Positions 9,700 through 19,316 of a stretch of DNA of 64,000 nucleotides are shown piece by piece (position 1 is the stretch's first letter; each line of letters starts with the position of its first letter). The notes beneath the pieces were generated by a model, which worked only from the letters and a program-made list of their open reading frames with translations, did not search any database and had not been told where the DNA came from. Source of the stretch: Streptomyces sp. CBMA123 (lineage in GTDB: Bacteria > Actinomycetota > Actinomycetes > Streptomycetales > Streptomycetaceae); the NCBI RefSeq assembly GCF_014596465.1, contig NZ_MECK01000013.1:19746-83745 (forward strand), in the 5' to 3' direction. The translations under genes and the position numbers were made by a program.

Positions 9700-9875
9700 G
9701 ACATACCTCCATAGGGTTGTGCAGTCTCCGAGTTGACGGATGTCGTGCGTGCGCAAGCGGCTTCAGAGAGTCGGTTGTTCGCCTGGGGATGCGCGACGAC
9801 GGGCGCCGAGGCGGGGAGCCCCGGTCGACGGAGGAACATCGACCGGGGCTCGTCAGGGGTGCGTCGCTGGGCGGG

Positions 9876-10271
9876 TCAGGCGGAACAGACCGGCTCGTCC
9901 CAGCGAAGGAGATCGCCGCCATCCGCCCGGTCGCCGTTGTCGGAAGCCTCCCCGGGACGGCCAAGACGCCGTCCTCGGCCGATCCGCCCCCGGCGCCGCC
10001 GGTGCTTGCCGCGGACGGACTCGGTCGAGCGCATCACGGAGGAGTTCCGTTCGAAGGTGTGGCCGTTCTCGGCCGCGGTCGCGCGCTCCGTCCTCGACGG
10101 TCCACCCGCAGGTTGACGGCTCACCAGCACCGTCGGCACGTACCACCCCAGCAGATGACCCCAGCACCACAGCGCTGAAGTCGTCCGTCGGCGGTCCGGG
10201 GGAGGGGGGCCAGCAGACCACCTGTCCGCCGCACGGGCCAGCACACCTCGGAGCCTTTGGATCGCTTGCAT
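9876..10271 (-). CDS. Hypothetical small basic protein
   Basis: A possible 131-residue protein starting at ATG 10271 with AGGAGG four bases upstream. It has one hydrophobic stretch (WCWGHLLGWYVPTVLVS, about residues 37-53) followed by an Arg-rich tail. Third-position GC is high, as expected for a real gene, but I recognise no family. It lies between the first conserved dyad element and the eight-repeat IPT gene on the same strand, so it may be co-transcribed with that gene. It could also be a chance frame. Confidence 0.4.
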   Translation of the reverse strand: MQAIQRLRGVLARAADRWSAGPPPPDRRRTTSALWCWGHLLGWYVPTVLVSRQPAGGPSRTERATAAENGHTFERNSSVMRSTESVRGKHRRRRGRIGRGRRLGRPGEASDNGDRADGGDLLRWDEPVCSA

Positions 10272-10417
10272 GACGCCTCCTGGCGTATGTAAGCCGCCGC
10301 ATCCGCCGGCACCGCTGAGACGGTGCCGGCAGATGGATCCACGTCCTCCACGGGGGTGCCCATCGCCAGCCGTACGTCCCCCCGCCGCCTGAAGCAACAG
10401 CGGGCGCCGACTGCGCG

Positions 10418-10497
10418 CTTCCCCCGGGAGGGATGGGCGGCCCGCCGGTTGGATACGGAAAAGTAATCCAGAGCCGTGAAATCGGTGACAAGCCTTC
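10418..10497 (-). promoter_or_regulatory. Conserved upstream dyad element, copy 1
   Basis: The plus strand reads CCCGGGAGGGATGGGCGGCC, then CGCCGG, about 12 bases, AGTAATCC, and further on GGTGACAAGC. It matches copies at 13618, 20474 and (inverted) 31481. The core is a TGGG-3-CCC dyad. It points toward the eight-repeat IPT gene. Apart from the small frame at 9876-10271, the surrounding 10272-10864 stretch holds nothing else I can call. Confidence 0.6.
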
Positions 10498-10864
10498 CGA
10501 CCTTCTTTCACTCGCTTGGCGCAGCGCCCGGCCGTCTCCCGAAATCCGGGAAACGGCCGATTCCGTAGCGCGCGACCCGACGCCGATCGGCGAAAACGGA
10601 CCCCCTTTGGGGAATTTTCACGCTGATTCCCCACCCGGCGGGATCGCGACTTCCCGACCCGGGGTTGCGCCGCGGGATCGAGCCGGGCGGGACCTGCGCG
10701 AGGACGTCGAAGATTCACAGCGGGCCGGGGCGACCGGCCTCACAGCCGTGTCATCCCCGGCACGCCCGGCACCGTCCAAGTCGCTGACCTGAGAAGTCAC
10801 GCCAGTGACCCCGGGTCGGCCGTCCGCCGGAGGATCCGGCCACAAAGCCGGGACCCCGGGGACG

Positions 10865-11672
10865 TCATGTGACGTTGCGGGTGATGTCGACGAAACGCGA
10901 GTAGAGGCCCTGGAACGCGACCGTCGCCGTGAATGTGCCGTCCATGCGGTTCTTGGCCACGATCAGGTTCGCCTCGCCGGCGCGCGGAGAATCCTTCGCG
11001 TAGGCGGCCTCCCGGTGGAGCAGGATGGATTGCGTTGGCATTGGCCTCGATGCCACCGGATTCCCGCAGGTCGGCCATGGCGGGTTTCTTGTCCGCGCGC
11101 TGCTCGACGCACCGGTTGAGTTGAGCGGCCACGACCACCGGAATGTTGAAGGACTTCGCGAGTATCTTGAGGCCGCGGGCAAGTTCGTCCACTTCGGTCG
11201 TGCAACTGGTGGCCTGGCCGGTCTCGGGGGTCATCAACTGCAGGTAGTCGACCAGGAGGCGGCCGGGAGCCGTCCCTGGGACTGCAGGCGGCGCAAGCAG
11301 GGAACGCAGCCGGGGGACGGTGACCTCCTCGCTCGTGTCGACGGCCAGCGGAGGGACGCCGGCCAGGGCGATGGCCCGCAGCCGCCGTGCCTCCTGCTCC
11401 TCGTTCAGCGTGCGGTCGCGGATGCCGTGCAGGGGGACAGGGGCTTCGGCAGCGACCAGGCGCTGGATCACCTGCGTATGCGTCATCTCCAAGCTGTTCA
11501 GGTAGACCGGGATGGCATCCGGGCAGAGCAGCATGCTGCCCAGCACGGACTGCTCGGCCGAGAGGTCCTGTGGGGGCCGGCGTTCCGCCTCCCGTTCCTC
11601 TTCCCCCCGGTGGCGCCGGCGGCCCGGGTCCGTCGGTGGCAGGCGCGGGGAGGCTTGCGGAGGGATCGTCAT
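10865..11672 (-). pseudogene. dnaB-like replicative helicase pseudogene
   Basis: A broken paralogue of the replicative DNA helicase. The amino-terminal signature PPQDLSAEQSVLGSMLL is followed directly by late helicase segments. The whole middle, with the Walker A ATP-binding loop, is missing. The Walker B-like LLVDYLQLM, NIPVVVAAQLNR and DLRESGGIE motifs remain. A frameshift near 11030 moves the carboxyl part (LLHREAAYAKDSPRAGEANL, then FQGLYSRFVDI) into another frame. Start ATG at 11672 keeps a good AGGAG site. Deletion plus frameshift mean it cannot work as a helicase. The normal chromosomal dnaB must lie elsewhere, and this copy may come from a phage or plasmid. Confidence 0.85.
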
Positions 11673-12575
11673 GGCGGTCTCCTGTCATGGCGAGGGGCGG
11701 GCCGGCAGGGTCACGGGCGCCGCCTTCCTGCTCTCCGGCGCGCGGGACCGGCCGGTCAGGTGCTGCTGGGAACCAGTTGCGCGGCGGACGTGCAGGCACA
11801 GCGATCCGCGGTCTCCATGCCCGTTGACGCGGCTGAAGACCCAGCCTTCGTCGCAGTCTCCGCAGAACGACCGGAGGGTCGGCGGCCAGGTGCTTCGGAA
11901 GCCCGGCTCGGCCGGAGCACCGGCGTACTGGGCTTTGGTGGCCTCACCCAGGCCCACCCAGGACAGCTGCTAGGTTCCCATCCATGTCGCGACCGCGACC
12001 AGCCAGTTCACCGGCCGGCCCTGCCGCACCAACGTGGTCGCTGCCGCGGTGAAGTCGCGCAGCGCTGTCGCCCGGCGGTGCGGGCCGAAGCCCGCGGCCT
12101 TGCGTGCGTTGATCCAGGGCGCGACGACCGCTGTACCCGGGCGTCCTCGCGGCGGTTTCGCCGTTGTCCCCGAACCGTCCGGGAGCGGTTCCCGGATCGG
12201 CCGTGCCGGTCTTCTTCCGCCTCCCCACCGCCGGCTGCGCTGCGGACGGACCAGAAGAGGAGTGGACTGAGTTAGAGGACAGAGTTGGGGTGCTTGAAGC
12301 ACCCGGGTCGAAGGCGTCGTTCACTGGCGAATGCTCGAGGACCCAGTCCACGGCCAGAAAACCCATCGCGGCACTCGGCCTCCGCCCGATCGCGGCGCCC
12401 ACGGCCGCCGGCCCGTGTGCGATCGGGCGGCCGGCTCCGTTCCCCGGGGGCCGGCGGGGAACCGGGCGGCGGGTACGACGGGACGAGGCTGCCCGGGCGC
12501 GGCCGATGACGGTCCCGCCCGGGCAGCCGGCCTCGTCGGCCGTGCGGTCCGTTGGCCAGTGGCCTGACTTCCGGA
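11673..12575. other. Gene-poor stretch, no recognised gene
   Basis: About 900 bp between the dnaB relic and the three-repeat IPT gene. A minus-strand segment ending at 11970 reads VNWLVAVATWMGT before its stop and could be the tail of a decayed gene, but I cannot assign it. Confidence 0.4.
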
Positions 12576-13319
12576 TCAGATCCCCGGGCCGGCGAGGTAC
12601 GTGAACGCGCCCACGGCGGTCGCGCTGCCGCCCGCGCTGGTGACCGTGACGTCGACGGCCCCGGCGGTGCCGGGCGGCGTGACGGCGGTGACGACGGTGT
12701 CGCTGACGACGACGAACGGGGCCGGCGTGCCGCCGAAGGTGACCGACTGGGTGCTGCTCAGGGAGGTGCCGGTGATGGTCACCGGGGTGCCGCCGGAGGT
12801 CGGGCCCACGCCGGGAACGACAGTGGCCACGGTGGGCGCGTCCACGTAGGTGTAGGTGAAACCGTTGTTGGTTCCGCCCGCAGTGGTCACGCTCACCCCG
12901 ACCGATCCGGCGGCCGTGCCCGCGGGCACGGTGACGGTGATGAGGCCGTCGCTGACGACGGTCGGTGTCGCGGTGTTGGCCCCGAAGTTCACGGCGGTGG
13001 CGGTCGACAACCCCGTGCCGGTGATGGTGACGGCGTTGCCGCCGGCCAGCGGCCCGGAGGTGTCGCTGAGCGCGGCCTTGAACGGCGCGCCGACGTAGTA
13101 GAAGGTGAGCGGGTTGCTGGTGCCGCCCGGGGTGGTCACGGTCACCTGGACCGTCCCGCTGCCCGACGGCGCGATGACGGTGACCGAGGTGGCGGTGTTG
13201 GCGGTGATGGTGGCCCGCTTGGAGCCGAAGTGCACGGCCGTGGCCCCGGCGAGGTTGACGCCGGTGATGGTGACGATGGTTCCGCCGCCGGTCGATCCCT
13301 GGTTGGGGGAGATGGGCAT
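12576..13319 (-). CDS. IPT/TIG repeat protein, three repeats
   Basis: A 247-residue protein of three IPT/TIG repeats (roughly residues 1-78, 79-160 and 161-247). Each has the GGGTIVTITG or GGNAVTITG opening, an AVxFG turn and a VTVTT-GGTSN close. Start is ATG at 13319 with AGGAGG five bases upstream. It lacks a signal peptide or transmembrane segment. The conserved dyad element lies about 300 bp upstream in the same relative orientation as at the other IPT genes. The repeats are more divergent from each other than those of the eight-repeat protein. Function unknown. Confidence 0.75.
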   Translation of the reverse strand: MPISPNQGSTGGGTIVTITGVNLAGATAVHFGSKRATITANTATSVTVIAPSGSGTVQVTVTTPGGTSNPLTFYYVGAPFKAALSDTSGPLAGGNAVTITGTGLSTATAVNFGANTATPTVVSDGLITVTVPAGTAAGSVGVSVTTAGGTNNGFTYTYVDAPTVATVVPGVGPTSGGTPVTITGTSLSSTQSVTFGGTPAPFVVVSDTVVTAVTPPGTAGAVDVTVTSAGGSATAVGAFTYLAGPGI

Positions 13320-13617
13320 GACTGCCTCCTTGAACGAGGTGGGTGAAGGCCGCGACGGCGGGTCCAGGAGGATCGCAGGTTACGCACGGTGCGGGTCGGA
13401 CCAGGCCCCGGCGGGGACGCAACGGACGGCCGAGGCGGTGAACCGGGCGCCGGTTGCGGGCCGGTCCACGGGTGTGGCCGGGCCGCTTTCCGGGCGTGAG
13501 GACGAGACCGTCCTGGATGGATGTCGCCGGTCGCGGTGGCGGGCGGATCGTTCACGCCCCTGCCAGGGGAGCCCATGGCGCCACGGTAGTGACCGGCCGC
13601 ACGGCAGGCCGACGCCC

Positions 13618-13691
13618 CACTCCCCCGGAGAGGATGGGCGACCCACCGGATTGGAGCTTCCAGTAACCCATTGAGGTGACAAGCAGGCAAG
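13618..13691 (-). promoter_or_regulatory. Conserved upstream dyad element, copy 2
   Basis: The plus strand reads CCCCCGGAGAGGATGGGCGA, CCCACCGG, twelve bases, AGTAACCCA, then GGTGACAAGC as in copy 1. The core dyad is TGGG-CGA-CCCA. It lies about 300 bp upstream of the three-repeat IPT gene and is read toward it. The rest of 13320-14405 shows no recognised gene. Confidence 0.65.
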
Positions 13692-14405
13692 GCACTTGAC
13701 GTGACATCACCCGATTGGCGGCACGTTGCGGCTGGGAGTACGGCCCGCCCGGCGTGAACGCCCGGCCGCGCCGGACGCGCGGACCTTCCCGGCCGCACCG
13801 GCGGGGCCGTCCGTGGGTCGGTCCCATGGCGGCCGGGTGCGCTTCCGGTGTGCGGCGCGCAGGTCCAGGACGTGTCAACTGCCGTTGACGCCCGGCCCGG
13901 CCGACGTCCGGGCACGGTAGCGGACGGGGGGCGTGCGGGTGCGCGCGCACATCCGCATATGCCACTGACCTTTTCTCCGAGCGGCGGTGCCGGCCGTGCG
14001 ACCGTCCGGGATCGCTGCCGTGCGCGCCACGGCACGCCGGGCAGTGGCGCGACGGGCGGCCGGATGCGTGCCCGGCCCGGAATTCAGGGGAGGACCGCGA
14101 GCGCCGGCGCGCCCGCAGAGGTCTATTCCAGTCGACCCTCCTCGTGTGCTTGCGAAGATTGTCAAGCATTCGACAGTCGAGATCCAGCCACTCTTTGGCT
14201 GACCTTCGCGTGCGGCTTGACATGACATGCGCGAGGCCTTTGCCAATTGAGTGCAGCGCGATTCGCTCACTCAAATTACACAGCAATCGGCGACGTCTTG
14301 AAAAATCCTTTCTGCTCCCACCTCGGGATTTCGTGTATATTTCCTGGCTTCCAATGGGCCCCACGAGGGGGCCGTAATCCGTATCGAATCCCTACAGGAG
14401 CAAAA

Positions 14406-15851
14406 TTGCTGACCGGAGAGGAATACATCAACATCTGTGCCCTGCGATCCCGAGGATTGTCCATCGCCGCAATCGCCCGTCTCCTCGGCCGCGACCGCAA
14501 GACGGTGAGCTCCTATCTGAGCGGGAAGCGCACGGTCGGGGTCCGCAGCTCCGGCTGGGGCGAGTTCGAGCGGTTCATCCCCTACTGCCGCCAGCGACTG
14601 CAGGACGATGCCCACTTCGAGGCGTCGGCACTGTTCGCCGAACTCGTCGAGCTCGGCTACAGTGGCGGCTACTCGACCTTCACCCGCGCCCTGCGGACCC
14701 ATCAGCTGCGTCCCAGGTGCCCGCTGTGCCAGCGTCCGCCCCGCACCCGCCCCGCTCGGCAGGACGACGCGGAGGAAGTGCACTTCCGCTGGTTCGTCTT
14801 CTGCGACCCCCCTGCGGACTGGGGTAGCACCCACGCCTGCGTCCTGGTGGGACGCCTGACCCGCTCCCAGGGCTGGAGCGCGGCGCTCGCGGAGCAGATC
14901 GATTTCGGCCACCTGGTCGGCTCCGTCGACCGGATCCTGCGCCAGTTCGGCGGGACCGGCTGGCGCTGGCGCTTCGACCGGACGCAGCCGATCCACTGCC
15001 CGGGAGGCGGAAAGTTGACCACGGCGCTGGGCAGGGTCGCGAAGCACTACGGTGTCGTCTCGGATCTGGGTCTGGCGCGGCAGGACGCCGACGACGAGGC
15101 GATCGGGCAAGCGCTCGCCCTGTGGTGGCGGACCCGCGGTGCGGACACCGGCCCGCTGGAGGCGCAGGAGAGCCTCGACAGGTTGGCCAGGCTCATGCAC
15201 ACCCGCCAGGTCTCGGCACGGGGCGGCCACGACGGAAGCACCGTGCCGCCCACGCCGGTCCTGCTCGACCTCCCCCGCGACCCGTACCCCGCCAGGATCA
15301 GCGTGACCCGCACGGTCTCGGCCAACAGCATGGTGTCGTACCGGGGAAATCTCTACGCGGTTCCGCGGCATCTGCACGGCCACACCGTGGAAGTGCGCCG
15401 AAGGCTCGGTGACCCCCTCCTGGCGATCGCGGCCCCTCGTGGACGGGTGATCGCCCAGCATTCACTGGCGCCCGACGGTGCCAGCCTGTCGGTCATCGGC
15501 CATCGGCACGGGATCGGTCTCGAGCGCCCGCTCCCGGTGCCGAGGCCGGCCTGCACCAGCAGGATGTACAGTCCGCCGTCCGCCGAAGCGCTCGCGGCGG
15601 CCGAAGCGCTCCGACAGGACGCCCGCCAGGAGGACGGATTAGAGCCCGGTCGACAGGCCGGCGGTTCGTCGGCGCGCCGGTCCTGGCGGTGGACGGGCGT
15701 TCTCGACCGGATCCGGAAGGAGCCCACCGAGGACGAGGAGCACGTCCGTTCCGAAGCCGTGATCCACCTCGCCGCGCATCGGCAGCACGACCCGACGCCG
15801 TACCGGCGAAGCCACACCGGCTCGGTGAGGCACCCGGACCGGACGAGATAG
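14406..15851 (+). CDS. Solitary IstA-like (IS21/Mu-type) transposase homologue
   Basis: A 481-residue protein resembling the long subunit of IS21-type transposases. It has an amino-terminal helix-turn-helix (LSIAAIARLLGRDRKTVSSY), an integrase-core-like middle with WRWRFDRTQP and HYGVVSDLG, and a carboxyl segment with SYRGNLYAVPRHLHGHTVEV typical of Mu-type transposase tails. Start is TTG at 14406 with AGGAG five bases upstream. No IstB ATPase gene or terminal repeats are seen, and the region that normally reads GVVEKAN is altered to QDADDEAIGQA, so catalysis is doubtful. An in-frame TTA codon (15639, residue 412) may place it under bldA. It could be a domesticated transposase or a decaying one. 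Confidence 0.65.
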   Translation: MLTGEEYINICALRSRGLSIAAIARLLGRDRKTVSSYLSGKRTVGVRSSGWGEFERFIPYCRQRLQDDAHFEASALFAELVELGYSGGYSTFTRALRTHQLRPRCPLCQRPPRTRPARQDDAEEVHFRWFVFCDPPADWGSTHACVLVGRLTRSQGWSAALAEQIDFGHLVGSVDRILRQFGGTGWRWRFDRTQPIHCPGGGKLTTALGRVAKHYGVVSDLGLARQDADDEAIGQALALWWRTRGADTGPLEAQESLDRLARLMHTRQVSARGGHDGSTVPPTPVLLDLPRDPYPARISVTRTVSANSMVSYRGNLYAVPRHLHGHTVEVRRRLGDPLLAIAAPRGRVIAQHSLAPDGASLSVIGHRHGIGLERPLPVPRPACTSRMYSPPSAEALAAAEALRQDARQEDGLEPGRQAGGSSARRSWRWTGVLDRIRKEPTEDEEHVRSEAVIHLAAHRQHDPTPYRRSHTGSVRHPDRTR

Positions 15852-15869
15852 CGCGTACGACGGCCCTAA

Positions 15870-15923
15870 GCCTGCCGGACCCTGCACCGGACGTGATCAC
15901 GTCCGGTGCAGGGTCCGGCAGGC
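15870..15923. terminator. 54-bp perfect palindrome, probable terminator
   Basis: A perfect 27-bp inverted repeat with no loop, centred between 15896 and 15897, 18 bp after the IstA-like stop codon. The length and lack of mismatch suit a strong terminator. The following 15924-16265 stretch shows no gene and presumably holds the promoter of the next one. Confidence 0.8.
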
Positions 15924-16265
15924 CGCGCCCGAGGATGCGTGCGGTCGCGGCCCCCGTCCTGCGCGCGGCCGACCGGCGCCGGGTAATTTCACAGACCGGC
16001 GGCAAGTAAAACGCCGGGAATTGCTAACCGAATTCCCCATCCCGCCCTTCCGGGTCCCGGACGCCGACCTTCCTGATAGTGACCCGGATGGAGTAGCGCA
16101 ACTTTTGTATGAAGACTACGGAATTCGCCTTGGATTGCCGGAACATCAATTCTTCGCACCACCCTGCCCGTCCACACGCCCTGCCATCCGCGCTCGGCGG
16201 TGCATTACGTTCCGTCCATGCCGGCGCCCGTCGGCATGAAACGCTTCTTTTCGGAGGGGATTCGG

Positions 16266-16688
16266 ATGGCCCGTTCTCGTCTCGCCGCTGGCATCGTCGC
16301 CGTCGTCATCGCAACCGGCGCTGCACTCGCCATCGCCCCAGCGGCCCAGGCCGCGGAAGCCCCCGTGCCCCAGGTGTCGGCCTGTGCCGCCGATCTCGCG
16401 GCCGCGCTCGCCAGCAACGCGGCGGCCATCGACGCCGACGTCGCCGGTGACACCGCCGGCGCCAGCGCCTACAACCTCCACACCCTCGTCATCCTGGCCG
16501 GAGCGAGGCACGACTGCTCCTGCCAGCACGCCCAAGTCCGCGCGGACATCATCGCTGCGGCGACCGACAGCGTCCACGCGGCGGTGTCCAACTCGGTCGG
16601 CGACTCCGCTGCTGCACTGGACAGCGAGGACGCCGTGACGGCCGAGTTGACGGAGGCCCTGGAGATCGTCGAGTACTCCGAGGTGTGA
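16266..16688 (+). CDS. Small secreted protein of unknown function
   Basis: A 140-residue protein with a clear Sec signal peptide: basic start MARSRLAAG, a hydrophobic core VAVVIATGAALAIAP and an AQA-AEA cleavage region near residue 30. The mature part of about 110 residues is Ala-rich and helical, with a Cys early on and a CSC pair near the middle that could form disulphides. Start ATG at 16266 has GGAGG eight bases upstream; ATGs at 16200 and 16236 lack such sites. It is flanked by a strong palindrome upstream and an IS relic downstream, so it is probably transcribed alone. Confidence 0.7.
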   Translation: MARSRLAAGIVAVVIATGAALAIAPAAQAAEAPVPQVSACAADLAAALASNAAAIDADVAGDTAGASAYNLHTLVILAGARHDCSCQHAQVRADIIAAATDSVHAAVSNSVGDSAAALDSEDAVTAELTEALEIVEYSEV

Positions 16689-16938
16689 GGTCTCGCGGCG
16701 TACGGGTACCCGTTGTCGACCTGCTCGGGTGCAGGGCCCCGGCGGTCGGGCCGCGTCGTGGAGCCGTCCGCTTCACAGGCGCGGCACGACGGCGCCGACG
16801 CCGGTCGACAAGGCCTCGGCCTTCGAGGCGGCCGCCGAATTCGGCCCGCCCTTCGGAGACCGCCGTTGCCCGCATGGTCCGCGAAGGCCCGCCGGCGACC
16901 GGCGAGGTGGGTGCCGTCCCCACCTCGCCGCACGGCCT

Positions 16939-17974
16939 CACGACACCGTGCGGACGCGAGGAGTCCCCGGTGAAACCCGGGCTTCGCAGGTGGGGTTCCA
17001 GGTCTCCAGCCGGCGTGGGCGGCTTTCGTCGATGCCGAGTAACGCGAGCAGATCGGCCTGGATGCCGCAGATGATGAGGATTGTGGGTGGGTCGGTGGCG
17101 GTGCCGTCCGCAGTCGAAGGCTGGAGAGGTGGTAGAAGATCATTCGGCCGGTGGGGCGTACAGCCCGGTTGTCGGGGTAGAGGCCGCGCATCTTCTGGTT
17201 GTCCCCGTGGACTTGGCGGACTTGGCGTTCAATCAGGCAGAAAACCGGCAGGGCCACGCAGATCACGGTGATCAGGGCAGTGTGCAGGAACCTGGGGGGC
17301 CACAGCGAGGTGGCCCTTGAACTCGCCGAGCGCGAGTGGGTTTGCGCTCCCGCGCGGTGCGCTGCGCGGTGGCGTTGGCGGTGGAGTGCGCCAGGATCCG
17401 GCGCAAGACCACCGGCGGCGTAGACATCGTTGGGCTGCAGGGCACGGCGCGACGAACCGGACGCCGGCGGCCAGCAGGGCGGTCACGTTCGGGTAGGAGA
17501 TCAGTTCGGAGTCGCCGACCATCAGCAGGTCGCGTTGCGCAGACAACTTCCGCAGAGCGGTCATCGCGCCGACCACCTGGGCGACCTCGGCCGCCCCGCC
17601 GCTGTAGGCGCGGTGGAACACCGGGATGCCACCCTCGCCGGTGACCGCCGGCCCGGCCTGGATCTGCTTGAGATCCGGGCGCCCGTCCTTCGGGTGCCCG
17701 TGCCTGGCCTGCGGATACCCCTCCACCTGCGCCTCGTAATCCCCGTACCCTCGTAATCCCCGTACAGGGAGAGCGAGGTCATGTCCCAGCGCAACTGGGC
17801 GCAGTCGATGCCGAACTCGGCGATCGCCTGACCCCCGACCGTGCCGATGATCTGCTCGACGTGCGGCGCGATGGCGTCCAGCGCCCGGCCGAGGTCCAGG
17901 CCGCGAAGAAACTCGGCAGAGGCAGGCAGAGCGCCCAGACGCCTCTCCACCACGGGGGCAATGGAGACCTCCAT
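16939..17974 (-). pseudogene. IS1634-type (IS4 family) transposase pseudogene
   Basis: The minus strand carries pieces of one IS1634-like transposase in several frames. From the amino end they are a helical start with RALDAIAPHVEQ, WDMTSLSLYGDYEG, HPKDGRPDLKQIQAGPAVTG, GIPVFHRAYSGG, MVGDSELISYPN, KMRGLYPDNRAVRPTGRM and a tail with GIQADLLALLGIDESRP. Frameshifts near 17720, 17440 and 17270 and an internal deletion of the middle third make it non-functional. Inverted repeats were not identified. Confidence 0.85.
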
Positions 17975-18332
17975 CCGAGGAGGCGCCGCACCCGTGACCG
18001 CTCAGAACTGGAACGCGATATCGACACGCCCCATCAACCCCACCCCGGGTACCGGCCAGACCACCACGTCATTACAAAGAAGCATGCGCAGAGGACGGGG
18101 TGAAACGGGACCGGCCCGCCCACCGAGTGCGCGGTCGTGGAGCCGCGCGACTGCGGGCGTGACCCGGTGCACGGCCCGCCGATGCATCGGCGTCCTGCTC
18201 GTCTCCCGGGGCTTCGCACCCTTGAACCGCGCTGCCGCCCGGGCCCCGCGCCCTTGCCCCGGCCGGTCGACCGGCCACGGACGCCGGCATCCTCCCGCAG
18301 ACACCCCGGGCACCTGCCTCCGGAGGTGCCTG
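17975..18332. other. Non-coding stretch
   Basis: About 360 bp between the IS1634 relic and the leftward 103-residue gene. I see no supported gene here. Confidence 0.4.
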
Positions 18333-18644
18333 TCACTGCTGGGGCTGGCGGAACAGGTCCTGCTGCGTGACGCCGTCCGCGAACATGGCGTTCTCACTCA
18401 AGCTCGCGAGCAGGTCGAGGACAGCGGCGAGCGGCTGGTATTCCGTGCGGACGGCCGGGCGCTCACCGCACTCCTTCAAGTGCTCCCAGAGCGCGTGGAA
18501 GTAGTCCTCCAGCTCCAGACGCGCGTTGAACTGCGCGCTGAGCCCTTCGGAATCGAGGCGACGCAGGCCGTCGCGGTCGAGCCGGGCCACCGAGTTGATG
18601 ACGCTGTTGACGATCTCACGGCTCTCGATGCCTGAGCTGGACAT
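18333..18644 (-). CDS. Hypothetical acidic helical protein
   Basis: A 103-residue protein with no recognised domain. It is rich in Leu, Glu and Asp and predicted helical (SREIVNSVINSVARLDRDGL, then LELEDYFHALWEHLKE). Start ATG at 18644 has GAGGAG seven bases upstream. It lies 90 bp downstream of an anti-sigma-type ATPase gene on the same strand and may form a two-gene unit with it, for example as a partner protein. That link rests on position only. Confidence 0.6.
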   Translation of the reverse strand: MSSSGIESREIVNSVINSVARLDRDGLRRLDSEGLSAQFNARLELEDYFHALWEHLKECGERPAVRTEYQPLAAVLDLLASLSENAMFADGVTQQDLFRQPQQ

Positions 18645-18734
18645 GGGTTCTCCTCACGATGTGCGCGGTGGAAGACCGGGGCTGACGCTCGATGCGCCGC
18701 CCGGCCCGGCTGGATCGCGACCGTCCCGCAACGG

Positions 18735-19316
18735 TCAGCACGCTGCGGCGCTCTGACCGGACAGCGGGACGGCGGCCCACACCGAGCAGCTGCCGTCCGT
18801 ACTGAGCCGCACCCCCCAGTCCTGCGAGTAGTCCGCGACGAGCGCCAGACCCCTGCCGTGGTTCTCGTCCGGCGTGGCTCGGCGCAGCTGCGGCAGCGCG
18901 GAGGTCTTTCCCTGGTCACGGACCTCCAACAGGAGCTGGTCCGCGGTCCGGCGCAACCAGGCGGTGATGTGCGCGCTGTTGGAGTGTTCGAGGGCATTGG
19001 TGACCAGTTCGGAGATCACCAGCAGGACGGCGTCCCGGGTATGGCCGGCCCGAACGCCCTCGGCGTCCAGCCACAGCCCTGCCAGCCGCCGGGAGATCGG
19101 TACCGCGCGGACCAGGGACGGCAACCTGAAGGACAGCGGACGGCCTCTGACCAAGTGTCGCAGGACATCTTCGGCGAGAGCTCCTGCCAGCCGTCCATCG
19201 ATCTCTGCGGTGGTCAGTGGAATCTCCTCCTCGGTGAACGGCGGGACCGCTTCTCGGCTCACGAGCCGAATGCGGCTGCCGGTGCGGTTGCTCGTGGCTT
19301 TCGCGTCCCGGTCCAC
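18735..19316 (-). CDS. RsbW-like ATP-binding regulatory protein (HATPase domain)
   Basis: A 193-residue protein whose carboxyl 130 residues form a GHKL-type ATPase domain like those of Streptomyces anti-sigma kinases. The N box ELVTNALEHSNS, the G1 region EVRDQGKT and the GRGLALV G2 motif are visible. Such proteins phosphorylate STAS-domain antagonists or bind sigma factors. The amino-terminal 55 residues are not recognised. Start is taken as GTG at 19316, but its ribosome site is weak and a later start is possible. No sigma factor gene is nearby; a truncated STAS gene lies at 36.5 kb. Confidence 0.75.
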   Translation of the reverse strand: MDRDAKATSNRTGSRIRLVSREAVPPFTEEEIPLTTAEIDGRLAGALAEDVLRHLVRGRPLSFRLPSLVRAVPISRRLAGLWLDAEGVRAGHTRDAVLLVISELVTNALEHSNSAHITAWLRRTADQLLLEVRDQGKTSALPQLRRATPDENHGRGLALVADYSQDWGVRLSTDGSCSVWAAVPLSGQSAAAC

